The notes under the pieces are model-generated. The model was not told the origin of the DNA, did no database searches, and saw only the letters and a program-made list of their open reading frames with translations. From the NCBI GenBank assembly GCA_002840975.1, contig PHDN01000012.1, positions 32,373 to 96,372 on the forward strand: a stretch of DNA of 64,000 bases, given 5' to 3'. Position numbers and translations under genes: made by a program. Of the stretch, positions 8,821 through 16,655 are shown piece after piece. Position 1 is the first letter of the stretch; every line of letters begins with the position of its first letter. This DNA is from Bacteroidetes bacterium HGW-Bacteroidetes-16. Lineage in GTDB: Bacteria > Bacteroidota > Bacteroidia > Bacteroidales > F082.

Positions 8821-9582
8821 CTATTTTGCTTTTAATTGGTCACTTGTCATACCAAAACGACGTTCACGTATTTGATACTCTACGATTGCTTCGTAAAAAT
8901 CTTCTTTCTTAAATTCGGGCCACAGAGTGGGTGTAAAATAAAACTCGGCATAAGCAACCTGCCAAAGCAGATAATTGCTGACACGAAGTTCCCCGCTGGT
9001 TCTAATAACCAATTCGGGATCGGGAATACCCGCGGTTGTCAAACAGCCGGCGAAGAGATGCTCATCAATTTCGGCCGGGCTAAGTTGGTTTTGGCTGACC
9101 ATCACGGCAATTTTACGGGCCGCTTCTACAATTTCCCAACGAGCACTATAACTCATGGCCAGGGTGAGCACCATGCGCGAATTGGCGGAGGTCTTCTCAA
9201 TGGTTTCCATCAAACGTTGGTAATTCTCCGGTGGCAGGCTTTTCAAGTCGCCAATAGCGTTTAAACTAACATCATTTTTGTTGAGGGTATCCAATTCATT
9301 TACGATGGTTTCAACAAATAAATTCATCAGGGCATCTACTTCATCTTTGGGACGGTTCCAGTTTTCTGTTGAAAACGTATAGAGTGTTAGATATTTAATA
9401 CCAAGTTCAACTGCAGCTTCGGTAATTTCACGCACCGATTCAACACCTTCGTGATGACCCAGGACCCGCTCTTTGCCTTGCTTTAATGCCCACCTTCCGT
9501 TACCATCCATAATGATGGCCACATGTTGAGGCAATTTTTGCAGGCATATTTTATCTTTAGCACTTACCATCCTGTCATTCAT
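8821..9582 (-). CDS. uppS: Isoprenyl transferase (undecaprenyl diphosphate synthase)
   Basis: The 253-residue cis-prenyltransferase carries the signature MDGNGRWA at residues 25-32, with the Mg-binding Asp26, then the conserved LYTFSTENWNRP and, near the C-terminus, ELVIRTSGELRVSNYLLWQ, which holds the IPP-binding Arg/Ser residues. It makes the C55 lipid carrier used by peptidoglycan and O-antigen synthesis. Start and stop codons almost touch those of porG upstream and bamA downstream (gaps of 0 and 4 nt), so the genes are co-transcribed and probably translationally linked. Confidence 0.95.
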   Translation of the reverse strand: MNDRMVSAKDKICLQKLPQHVAIIMDGNGRWALKQGKERVLGHHEGVESVREITEAAVELGIKYLTLYTFSTENWNRPKDEVDALMNLFVETIVNELDTLNKNDVSLNAIGDLKSLPPENYQRLMETIEKTSANSRMVLTLAMSYSARWEIVEAARKIAVMVSQNQLSPAEIDEHLFAGCLTTAGIPDPELVIRTSGELRVSNYLLWQVAYAEFYFTPTLWPEFKKEDFYEAIVEYQIRERRFGMTSDQLKAK

Positions 9583-10416
9583 TTACCATTTGAGGGTATT
9601 ACACCTTTTTTTGCTGTACAAGTCGAACTTATAACTGATGGTTAAACCCGCGTAAGCCACCCAATCGAAATTTTTCTCTTCCCCACGTTGCATATTGGGT
9701 TGATGGTTTAATGTGGGATCGCTTAATAATTCAGCGCCATTGTCCGGATTGATATTCTCCCCTTTGAGGTAGTAGGTTTTACTTACATCATCAATATAAT
9801 CGGTAAAGGTTTTGCGCATGCCCCATTCAAGATTGAGCCCAAGCCGTTTTGAAAGACTGTATTTAAACCCAAAACCAAAGGGCACAGAGAAACTATATTT
9901 GCTGTAAGGGCTTCTTCCTTCGAACCCAATATTTTGCCCCTCGGTTCCAAGTGGGCGGAGTTTTACACCATCAAGCGATTTAGGGGTGTAGGTAAAAATG
10001 CCAACTCCGCCAAAGAGATAAGGTGTAAAATAATCCATTTTGCTTCCGGTGAAATATTCCCAAAAATTAAACTCGGCCACCAGGGCCACATCGTTAAGGG
10101 TGGTTACGAAACTAAGATCACGATTGATTACCCCACTGAGCTTATCATCGGCTCCGGTGACTTTTCCCCTATAATAACTCAACCTGAACGACCACCTGGT
10201 GTTTTCGCTGTAACGGGCTGAAATACCGTATGATGGGCGTGTTTTTGCGAAAGGCAATCCGGGGTTGAATTCTCCAAGGTAATACGATCCTCCTCCAAAC
10301 AGCCCTACCTCAAGGTTTTGAGCCTGAGAAGTAAAAGCAAAAAGTACGATGATGACTCCAACTACGGCTCTACGGTATTGGTTCAATCTTTTCGGTTTTA
10401 AAATAATTCCTTCCAT
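9583..10416 (-). CDS. porG: PorG-like outer-membrane protein (DUF6089)
   Basis: The 277-residue protein (ATG at 10414-10416) has a signal peptide ending at TSQAQ and an eight-strand-like small barrel pattern. GGGSYYLGEFNP just after the signal and YFTPYLFGGVGIFTY in the middle are typical of the DUF6089/PorG family. PorG is an outer-membrane protein of the type IX secretion system that contacts the PorK/PorN ring. The neighbourhood nadK-porG-uppS-bamA-skp is conserved in Bacteroidota, and the T9SS cargo genes elsewhere in this window fit a functional system. Function is assigned by family and synteny. Confidence 0.8.
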   Translation of the reverse strand: MEGIILKPKRLNQYRRAVVGVIIVLFAFTSQAQNLEVGLFGGGSYYLGEFNPGLPFAKTRPSYGISARYSENTRWSFRLSYYRGKVTGADDKLSGVINRDLSFVTTLNDVALVAEFNFWEYFTGSKMDYFTPYLFGGVGIFTYTPKSLDGVKLRPLGTEGQNIGFEGRSPYSKYSFSVPFGFGFKYSLSKRLGLNLEWGMRKTFTDYIDDVSKTYYLKGENINPDNGAELLSDPTLNHQPNMQRGEEKNFDWVAYAGLTISYKFDLYSKKRCNTLKW

Positions 10417-10535
10417 CCTGATTTTGAGCGCCAAAAATAATCCTTTTTTTAGTTACTGCCATCGAAACCCCGGTTTCATTTTGCCATAGGGTACAGGCAT
10501 TCAGTATATCAAACTCTATATCTTTTATTTTAGTA

Positions 10536-11435
10536 TCATGTGTAATAATTCGTTTGTTGGTTCCTGTAATCCATTCCCCAAAGCAATTTATCTCTGATGG
10601 TCGAAAAAAAGTTCTTGCCCGGCATTTGCACCAGATTAATCCCGAAATCGCTTTTTCTTACGATGATTTCGGCTTCTTTTCCAATGGGCGATTGGCGTGA
10701 GTCCATGCTCATCAGGTACTTTTCTTCTCTTCCTTCAATTCGCATTTTAATGACGCTGGAATCTTTAATCACGATAGGTCGCACGGTTAAATTGTGAGAC
10801 GCAATGGGAGCAATGATCATATTTTGCGATCCGGGACTTACAATCGGGCCTCCAACACTTAATGAATAAGCAGTTGATCCGGTCGGAGTCGCGATGATCA
10901 AACCATCTCCATAATAAGAATTTAAAAAAAGATCGTCAACAAACACATGTACCATGATCAACGTAGGCGTAGCATTTCGGTATATGGCCAGGTCGTTGAG
11001 GGCAAAATTTATTTCGCCAAACAAATTTCCCGGTGCATCTAATTGCAATAAAGAACGTTTATCGAGTAAATAATTTCCTTCTTTGACATAGTTAACGGCT
11101 TCGACAATTTCATTTTTTGACATGCTCGACAAAAAACCCATCCTGCCCAGGTTGATTCCTAAAATGGGTACACCTGAATCTCTGACAAATGGCACAGTGT
11201 CGAGAATTGTCCCGTCTCCTCCAACTGAAAACAGCATGTCGATGCCGTTTTTTACTTCATCAAAGGTGATGAAACTTTTGGTTGAAGTGGGAAAATGAAG
11301 CTGACCGGTAACCGCTTTTAAAAATGGTTCGTAGAAAAGCACTTCTATCTGGGATCGATGGAGCTCATCAAGCAACAGCTGCAGATACTGCTGATGTTGG
11401 TTAGAATAACCCTTACCGAAAAGTGCAATTTTCAT
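10536..11435 (-). CDS. nadK: NAD kinase
   Basis: The 299-residue protein has the NAD kinase signature GGDGT at residues 72-76 (VGGDGTILDT), then GINLGRMGFLS, and the second conserved block DGLIIATPTGSTAYSLSVGGP. It phosphorylates NAD to NADP in the cytosol. It is the first gene of the minus-strand envelope operon; a promoter box lies 22 nt upstream. About 120 nt separates it from porG; I saw no hairpin there, so read-through is likely. Confidence 0.95.
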   Translation of the reverse strand: MKIALFGKGYSNQHQQYLQLLLDELHRSQIEVLFYEPFLKAVTGQLHFPTSTKSFITFDEVKNGIDMLFSVGGDGTILDTVPFVRDSGVPILGINLGRMGFLSSMSKNEIVEAVNYVKEGNYLLDKRSLLQLDAPGNLFGEINFALNDLAIYRNATPTLIMVHVFVDDLFLNSYYGDGLIIATPTGSTAYSLSVGGPIVSPGSQNMIIAPIASHNLTVRPIVIKDSSVIKMRIEGREEKYLMSMDSRQSPIGKEAEIIVRKSDFGINLVQMPGKNFFSTIRDKLLWGMDYRNQQTNYYT

Positions 11436-11457
11436 TTTCAGGTGTTTTTTAAGCAGA

Positions 11458-11465
11458 CAAAAGTA
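11458..11465 (-). promoter_or_regulatory. Promoter -7 box for the nadK-bamA-skp operon
   Basis: The minus strand reads TACTTTTG (TAnnTTTG) 22 nt before the nadK ATG. The -33 element is not clear. Confidence 0.5.
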
Positions 11466-11551
11466 ATTTAAAATCCAGCTTACTAAAGAAAGATTGAGGG
11501 TTAATAGCTTGAAACAGCTTATTATTAACGTTTTTTAACGGCCACAACCTG

Positions 11552-12955
11552 CTAAATGGGAGCAACAAAGCTGATGAAGAATCCGGATTTTTTCTGTTTA
11601 TTCATGGCGGCTTCCAATCGGATTACCACATCATAATAGGTTACAAAATCGAGCCCCAACCCGGTTCCCCAGATCAATTGATTGGCCAATGGGTTTTGTT
11701 GGGAATATTGATAATCACTAACATAGCCCATATCAAAAAACACGTTAGCATAGAGGGCGAAGAAAATTTCACTAAATTTTTTTGATTTGATCCAGTTGAT
11801 ATGGTAGGTTTTCTGAGGAATCAATTCAAACTTCAGGTTTGATTTAATTAAACCCATGTTTTGACCATCAATAACATACAAATCGTATCCACGCACATTC
11901 AGGTCGTTATAACCCAGGCCTGAAGACAAGAAGTAAGGCCTGTTTCTATTTCCCGAGAGCCGGGTTGAAAAATTATAGGCAAAATACAAGCGACTTATGA
12001 GTGGAAAATAATGGTCGAATGTGGTGCCAACCCAAAGCACATCAATACCCTTCGAAAACAATCCCAAACCCATTTTTTGTATTTGCACATCAAAATAATA
12101 CCCGTTTAAAGGATAAGGCTTGTAGTCGCGGAAGTCGAGTTTAAAGGTATAGGTAAGGCTGAAATATTGGCAGGTGGTGCCGATAGAGAAATCAGGATTT
12201 AGCTTCAGCAAGGTATCCTGAAATACATAACTTGAATAACTGAATCCCAGATCATGTAAATAGTTGTATTTGGGCCGAAAGGTAACATTTGCACCTCCAA
12301 AAATAAAATTTCGTGCGTATTCATCCGGTGAACGATAATACACCGGCTTGTTGTTCACCGTACGATAAGGCACCTCATGATTAAAACGAACACCTCCTTT
12401 TAAAGAAAGTCCCGTTACCTGGTTTTTATCCAGATATGGAACTATCCAATGACTGGCAAATACCATATCATAACCTGTTTGTAGCACAAAATTAAGCTTC
12501 TCCATTCTTCCCCTGAAATTTTCTACACGTAAGTCGATTCCATAATTTAATCGCTTCAGGTCGCTTTTTTCAATCCAGGCATTCAGGTTGCGATCGGCAA
12601 ATTGAATGATTGGAATAGGCCAGATATACCACCGTTCAATCATAGAAATCCGGATATCGCACAATCCCCGGTCTACTGTTTTTGTGATGGTCACAAAATT
12701 AAACAGTGACCTGTTCAATAGATTTTGTCGGCTTTTTACAATCAAGCTATCGAGTTGTGATGGAAGATAGGATGTGCCAACGAAAAATTCCAGTTCGCGC
12801 ATCACAATGTTGTCGCGAGTCATTTTGTTTCCTTCCAGGGTAATTGTATTCACCGCTATCTGGCCATCCAAACCACCATCGGTTAGCACACCGGCCAAAA
12901 CCATCTGGGAAATCAGGAGAAAAAAAGTGGAAAATGTTGTTAAAACAACACGCAT
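11552..12955 (-). CDS. Omp85/TamA-like outer-membrane protein with one POTRA domain
   Basis: The 467-residue protein has a signal peptide (1-21), one POTRA-like domain (about 33-110: NTITLEGNKMTRDNIVMREL, then DSLIVKSRQNLLNRSLFNFV), a short linker with an aromatic ERWYIWPIP segment, and a barrel domain of about 340 residues ending in FFISFVAPI. This is the bacterial surface antigen (Omp85) fold with far fewer POTRA repeats than BamA. Its substrate is unknown. It lies 2 nt after the CBS-domain gene on the same strand. Proteins of this size act as TamA-like or two-partner transporters elsewhere, but no partner substrate is visible here. Confidence 0.75.
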   Translation of the reverse strand: MRVVLTTFSTFFLLISQMVLAGVLTDGGLDGQIAVNTITLEGNKMTRDNIVMRELEFFVGTSYLPSQLDSLIVKSRQNLLNRSLFNFVTITKTVDRGLCDIRISMIERWYIWPIPIIQFADRNLNAWIEKSDLKRLNYGIDLRVENFRGRMEKLNFVLQTGYDMVFASHWIVPYLDKNQVTGLSLKGGVRFNHEVPYRTVNNKPVYYRSPDEYARNFIFGGANVTFRPKYNYLHDLGFSYSSYVFQDTLLKLNPDFSIGTTCQYFSLTYTFKLDFRDYKPYPLNGYYFDVQIQKMGLGLFSKGIDVLWVGTTFDHYFPLISRLYFAYNFSTRLSGNRNRPYFLSSGLGYNDLNVRGYDLYVIDGQNMGLIKSNLKFELIPQKTYHINWIKSKKFSEIFFALYANVFFDMGYVSDYQYSQQNPLANQLIWGTGLGLDFVTYYDVVIRLEAAMNKQKKSGFFISFVAPI

Positions 12956-12957
12956 AT

Positions 12958-13620
12958 TTACAGCTTAAGGTAATTCATTAATGAGTCGTAGTTTTCCTTC
13001 AGGTCTTCCTGGCTAATATCCTGGCCAAAAGAAGCATCGACCAGATAGCCAAAGCGGTCGAAGGTTTTGAGCATGGCACCAATATTTAATACACTTACCT
13101 TTATGATCACCTTAAGTTGTGTAGAATCGGGATGACTCTCCAGGAAAACGCTGAGTATCTTGGCGTTATTCGATTCAACGATGTTGGCTATCTCCGTTAA
13201 GCTATAATCATTTTCGCTCACCAGAAGAATAATGACTCCTCCCGGATTATATACTGACAGGCTCTGTGAAAAAAACAAGAGCAGGTCGGTTGGCAAAATA
13301 GAGCCCAAATAATGGTTGTCATTGTCAAGAACAGGGGTTAGCGAAAGTTTCCGTTTTACAACAATATTCAACACGTCGTATACCGTGATATTTTCCTCCG
13401 CATAAAAATCTTCAAAATGGATCAGGCTTGATTCTAATTTCCTGCTAAAACCAACCAAACTAAATAGTTCCTTTTCGATGACCACACCGACAAACGTGCC
13501 ACCATCGACAACCGGATAATGCCATACCTTATATTCGTCCATGCGTTTCAGGGCCTCCTCTACCGAATCGGTGAGTAACAAGGGCAAGACATCTTCATTT
13601 ATCAGTTGTTTGGCTATCAT
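12958..13620 (-). CDS. CBS-domain protein
   Basis: The 220-residue soluble protein has two CBS motifs in the first 135 residues (ALKRMDEYKVWHYPVVDGG-type and YDVLNIVVKRKLSLTPVLD-type), followed by an ACT-like region of about 80 residues (GGVIILLVSENDYSLTEIANIVES). CBS pairs bind adenosyl ligands and act as energy or c-di-nucleotide sensors. What it regulates is unknown. The next gene, with a 2-nt gap, encodes an outer-membrane Omp85-like protein, an odd partner for a cytosolic sensor but one I recall as common next to nadK in Bacteroidota. The promoter sits 4 nt from the ATG, which implies a leaderless mRNA. Confidence 0.8.
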   Translation of the reverse strand: MIAKQLINEDVLPLLLTDSVEEALKRMDEYKVWHYPVVDGGTFVGVVIEKELFSLVGFSRKLESSLIHFEDFYAEENITVYDVLNIVVKRKLSLTPVLDNDNHYLGSILPTDLLLFFSQSLSVYNPGGVIILLVSENDYSLTEIANIVESNNAKILSVFLESHPDSTQLKVIIKVSVLNIGAMLKTFDRFGYLVDASFGQDISQEDLKENYDSLMNYLKL

Positions 13621-13624
13621 GATG

Positions 13625-13632
13625 CAAAACTA
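13625..13632 (-). promoter_or_regulatory. Promoter -7 box, leaderless geometry (CBS gene)
   Basis: The minus strand reads TAGTTTTG followed by four bases and the ATG of the CBS-domain gene. If used, transcription would start at or beside the start codon. Confidence 0.5.
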
Positions 13633-13667
13633 ATATTTTGAGTTAAATCCCAATCATAAAATTGCCA

Positions 13668-14597
13668 CTAGGTGGTTAATTCGTCAAGCATGTGTAAATA
13701 GTTGGCATACCTGAATGGAAGAACTAACCCCTCTGCCAGAGCTGCCTTCACGGCACATCCGGGTTCATCCACATGAATACAATTATTAAACCGGCAGTCA
13801 TCCATCAGCTTCCTGAACTCAGGAAATCGCTGTCCCAGCTCCGATCTTCCAAACTCAACCAAACCAAATTCTTTCAGTCCGGGCGTATCAATTACAGCGC
13901 CTCCAAACTGTAGAGGAAACATCTCGGCAAAAGTGGTGGTATGCATTCCTTTTTCATGAAACGAAGAAATCAGGCCGGTTTTAAGATCCAACGTGTTGTC
14001 TACCATATTGATGAGTGCTGACTTTCCCACACCCGAATGTCCCGAAAGCAACGAGACTTTGCCTGCCAACAACTCCTTAAACTCATTTATATGCAACCGG
14101 TCGACAACCGATGTAATCAAACACGGATATCCAATGGAACGGTAAAAGCTCACCAATTCGTTAAGCTGGTCAAGTGTGCCGGCATCATACAAATCCAATT
14201 TATTAAAAACCAACCTGGCCGGAATGTGATAAGCTTCGGCGGTAACCAGTAACCGATCGATAAAACCGGTTGAGGTACGGGGTTTAACCAAAGAAACAAT
14301 CACCACCATTTGGTCGATGTTGGCAGCAATGATATGTGTGGCTTTGGAGAGGTTGGTGGCTTTTCGGATGAGGTGGTTTTTACGCTCTTCAATGAGAACT
14401 ATATTCCCGGTATCCTCATTGGGCAGCAGTTCGATGGTCACCCGGTCGCCTACGGCAATCGGGTTGGTTGTGCGAATACCCTTTATCCTGAAAAGGCCTT
14501 TTAGCCTGCACTCCAACTTGCGGCCATCATCGGTAAGTACTGTATACCAGCTTCCGGTTGATCGGAGCACCAATCCCCGCGTTGTCTGGTCATTCAT
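13668..14597 (-). CDS. rsgA: Ribosome small-subunit GTPase RsgA
   Basis: The 309-residue protein shows the circularly permuted GTPase order of RsgA/YjeQ: an N-terminal OB fold (about 5-75), NKLD (G4) at 132-135, P-loop GHSGVGKS at 186-193, DTPG (G3) at 237-240, and a C-terminal zinc finger with Cys268, Cys273, His275 and Cys281. It checks and releases factors from the maturing 30S subunit. It is transcribed in the same direction as the CBS gene, 47 nt upstream of it. The ATG start MNDQTTRG leaves the OB fold complete. Confidence 0.95.
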   Translation of the reverse strand: MNDQTTRGLVLRSTGSWYTVLTDDGRKLECRLKGLFRIKGIRTTNPIAVGDRVTIELLPNEDTGNIVLIEERKNHLIRKATNLSKATHIIAANIDQMVVIVSLVKPRTSTGFIDRLLVTAEAYHIPARLVFNKLDLYDAGTLDQLNELVSFYRSIGYPCLITSVVDRLHINEFKELLAGKVSLLSGHSGVGKSALINMVDNTLDLKTGLISSFHEKGMHTTTFAEMFPLQFGGAVIDTPGLKEFGLVEFGRSELGQRFPEFRKLMDDCRFNNCIHVDEPGCAVKAALAEGLVLPFRYANYLHMLDELTT

Positions 14598-14751
14598 CTA
14601 TATTGTGCATTTTGTGTTATTATGTTATTGAAAGCAGTCCAACGAATTGAGTTTTATCAACTTTTTTTACCAGCATTTGAATTGTTGGACCTGCTACCCG
14701 GATAAATAAAAAAATTAATTTAATAAAAAGTTTAAAATTACAAACTATTCT

Positions 14752-14759
14752 TATATTTG
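14752..14759 (+). promoter_or_regulatory. Promoter -7 box for the PrsW-like gene
   Basis: TATATTTG lies 27 nt before the ATG at 14787. Its last bases include a TTG that could be misread as the start codon; a start inside the promoter box is unlikely, which favours the ATG. Confidence 0.55.
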
Positions 14760-14786
14760 AACCGGATTACCATAAAAACCCGTTCT

Positions 14787-15467
14787 ATGACACTTCTCAA
14801 TTACATTTCATTTGTGGTTTCACCACTCCTCATTTTATTGTTTATTACATACCTGAGATTCAAATTTTCGATTGATAGTTTAAAAAACATTCGCAATGCC
14901 ATTATTTTGGGTATGTTATGTGTTGTTTTGCTATTTATTGCCAACTATTTAATTGAGCTGGAATGGCACGGGAGTTACAGGAACATGCGACGCATGGCGT
15001 TTTTTGTGTTCGTGGTTACTGCATTCAGTTCGGAACTGGCTAAGTTTTTAGTACTAAAATCGGTATTTTACAAAATGAAGAACTTTGCCGGCCCACTCGA
15101 AGGCATCATTTATTCCATATTTATTAGTTTGGGATTTTCCACTTTAGCGGTGGTTCTGTATGCTTACGGGGTTGTCGGAGTTCCTGATCAGATTCATAAT
15201 TTCTCATTATTTCTTTATACCTATCCCCTGGCCGCTGTGTTTTTTGGTATTACGATGGGATTTTTTGTCGGCATGGGGAAAATGCGCAAAAACGGTTTTA
15301 TTGATAACAGCACCGGGTTGTTCCTCTCGACGTTTTTCCATGGGTTATTCTGTTTTGGGTTCATCACTTCCGACATCCGGTTACTTGTATTTATCGCTAT
15401 AGGTTACCTTGTTATTGGAATTACACTTGTGTTTCAAGGAGTATCGCTACGGCTCGGCCAAAAATAA
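14787..15467 (+). CDS. PrsW-like integral membrane protein, motifs degenerate
   Basis: The 226-residue protein has about seven hydrophobic helices. It follows the layout of PrsW glutamic-type membrane proteases: SSELAKFLVL where PrsW has EExxK, then GPLEGIIYSIFISLGF where PrsW has GPxDGxxYGxxxGLGF, and a late FFHGLF with the conserved His. Two acidic residues expected in active PrsW appear to be replaced (first Glu by Ser; the Glu after GF by Ala), so activity is doubtful. In Bacillus, PrsW cleaves an anti-sigma factor; no such partner is visible here. The stop codon abuts that of convergent dprA. Confidence 0.6.
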   Translation: MTLLNYISFVVSPLLILLFITYLRFKFSIDSLKNIRNAIILGMLCVVLLFIANYLIELEWHGSYRNMRRMAFFVFVVTAFSSELAKFLVLKSVFYKMKNFAGPLEGIIYSIFISLGFSTLAVVLYAYGVVGVPDQIHNFSLFLYTYPLAAVFFGITMGFFVGMGKMRKNGFIDNSTGLFLSTFFHGLFCFGFITSDIRLLVFIAIGYLVIGITLVFQGVSLRLGQK

Positions 15468-16571
15468 TCAGGGAATAATCTTATATAGCTTTCCCGGAAG
15501 ACTTTTAACCATTCCTTCAAATTCAAGGTTCAACAATGCACTTGCCACTTTTGAGGGTGGCATGGCCGTGCTGACAATCAAATGATCCATCCCGACCGCT
15601 TTTTTTGAATCCATCAGAGCCAGAAGTCGTTTCTCATCTTCGGAAAGTTCAACAAAAAGGCTGGTCTGTGATTTTGTTTGCACTTTGCGGTCGTCCCAAC
15701 CCATGATGTAAGAAATATCTTTTGCCGATTCAGCAAGTGCGGCCCTGTTTGACTTGATCAGCATATTGCAACCTTTGGAATATTCATCGTTGGTACGTCC
15801 GGGAACGGCAAAAGCATCCCGGTTATAGGAGTTGGCGAGGGTTGCCGTGATCATGGCACCTCCTTTTATGCCCGATTCAATCACCACCACAGCATCACAA
15901 ATGCCGGCCACAATCCGGTTTCGCTTAGGAAAATTCTCCCTGTCGGGGTTGGTTCCTGATGGAAATTCAGTCAATAACCCTCCATTTTCCAACATGCTCA
16001 TGGCCAGTTTTTGGTGCTGAAATGGGTATATCCTGTCAAGGCCATGGCCCATCACACCGATGGTATCCATCCCACATTCGAGTGCCTTTCGGTGGGCACA
16101 GCTATCGATCCCATAGGCCAGCCCGCTCACCACCACCACATCTTTTAACTTTAGATCCGCGATCATCTCTTCGCAGCGCTCACGACCATAATCCGAAGCT
16201 TTTCGCGTACCCACAAATGCAATCATCCGCGGCGCATTCAGGTTAGCAGTACCTTTATAATACAGCATTAAAGGGCCATCTTCACAATTCAATAACCGCT
16301 GGGGATAGTTGCTATCGGTAAAAAACAAGGGTTGGACCTCATTTTTCTCGATAAACAGGATTTCCTTTTCAACAACATGAAACACATGCTGGCTTAAAAC
16401 ACTGTTGACTGTTGCCTGACCAATACCAGGAATCTTTAATAAAGCCGAGCGACTTTCAAGAAAAACAGCCTCTACTCCACCACAATAGGCAACCAAACGT
16501 TTGCCGTTGACATCGCCTACGCCAGGAATTAATGTAAGTGCAATTTGATATGAAAGCAGGTCAGGTTCCAT
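15468..16571 (-). CDS. dprA: DNA-processing protein DprA
   Basis: From the ATG of MEPDLLSYQIA the protein has 367 residues, normal for DprA/Smf. A longer TTG-initiated form exists but a promoter box sits between the two starts. The N-terminal helix-hairpin-helix region contains TLIPGVGD and LLKIPGIGQATV. The Rossmann-like core (about 105-290) has FVGTRKASDYG, VSGLAYGID and LLTEFPSGTNPDRENFPKRN, and a winged-helix (about 305-367) closes the protein. DprA loads RecA on incoming single-stranded DNA during transformation. Confidence 0.93.
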   Translation of the reverse strand: MEPDLLSYQIALTLIPGVGDVNGKRLVAYCGGVEAVFLESRSALLKIPGIGQATVNSVLSQHVFHVVEKEILFIEKNEVQPLFFTDSNYPQRLLNCEDGPLMLYYKGTANLNAPRMIAFVGTRKASDYGRERCEEMIADLKLKDVVVVSGLAYGIDSCAHRKALECGMDTIGVMGHGLDRIYPFQHQKLAMSMLENGGLLTEFPSGTNPDRENFPKRNRIVAGICDAVVVIESGIKGGAMITATLANSYNRDAFAVPGRTNDEYSKGCNMLIKSNRAALAESAKDISYIMGWDDRKVQTKSQTSLFVELSEDEKRLLALMDSKKAVGMDHLIVSTAMPPSKVASALLNLEFEGMVKSLPGKLYKIIP

Positions 16572-16576
16572 TAGAT

Positions 16577-16584
16577 CAAAATTA
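16577..16584 (-). promoter_or_regulatory. Promoter -7 box, leaderless geometry (dprA)
   Basis: The minus strand reads TAATTTTG, then five bases, then the ATG of MEPDLL. This supports that start and suggests a leaderless or nearly leaderless mRNA. Confidence 0.5.
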
Positions 16585-16643
16585 TCATTTTTTTTCAAAG
16601 TCAGTAGTTCTCACGATAAATAATAAAGTGTGACAGGTTTGAC

Positions 16644-16651
16644 TATTTTTG
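16644..16651 (+). promoter_or_regulatory. Promoter -7 box, leaderless geometry (glycosyltransferase)
   Basis: TATTTTTG is followed by four bases and the ATG at 16656. The spacing matches that seen for the CBS gene. Confidence 0.5.
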
Positions 16652-16655
16652 CCGG

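Noticed and set aside
14637..14690. Inverted repeat GTCCAAC/GTTGGAC between rsgA and the PrsW-like gene
   Set aside because: Only 7 bp perfect plus a bulge, with a loop over 30 nt and no T-run in the right place; too weak to call an operator or a terminator.
14757..14786. TTG start for the PrsW-like protein
   Set aside because: The TTG lies inside the promoter box TATATTTG; the ATG at 14787 is 27 nt after it.
16572..16598. N-terminal extension of DprA from a TTG
   Set aside because: A promoter box lies between the TTG and the ATG, and the family needs nothing before MEPDLL.
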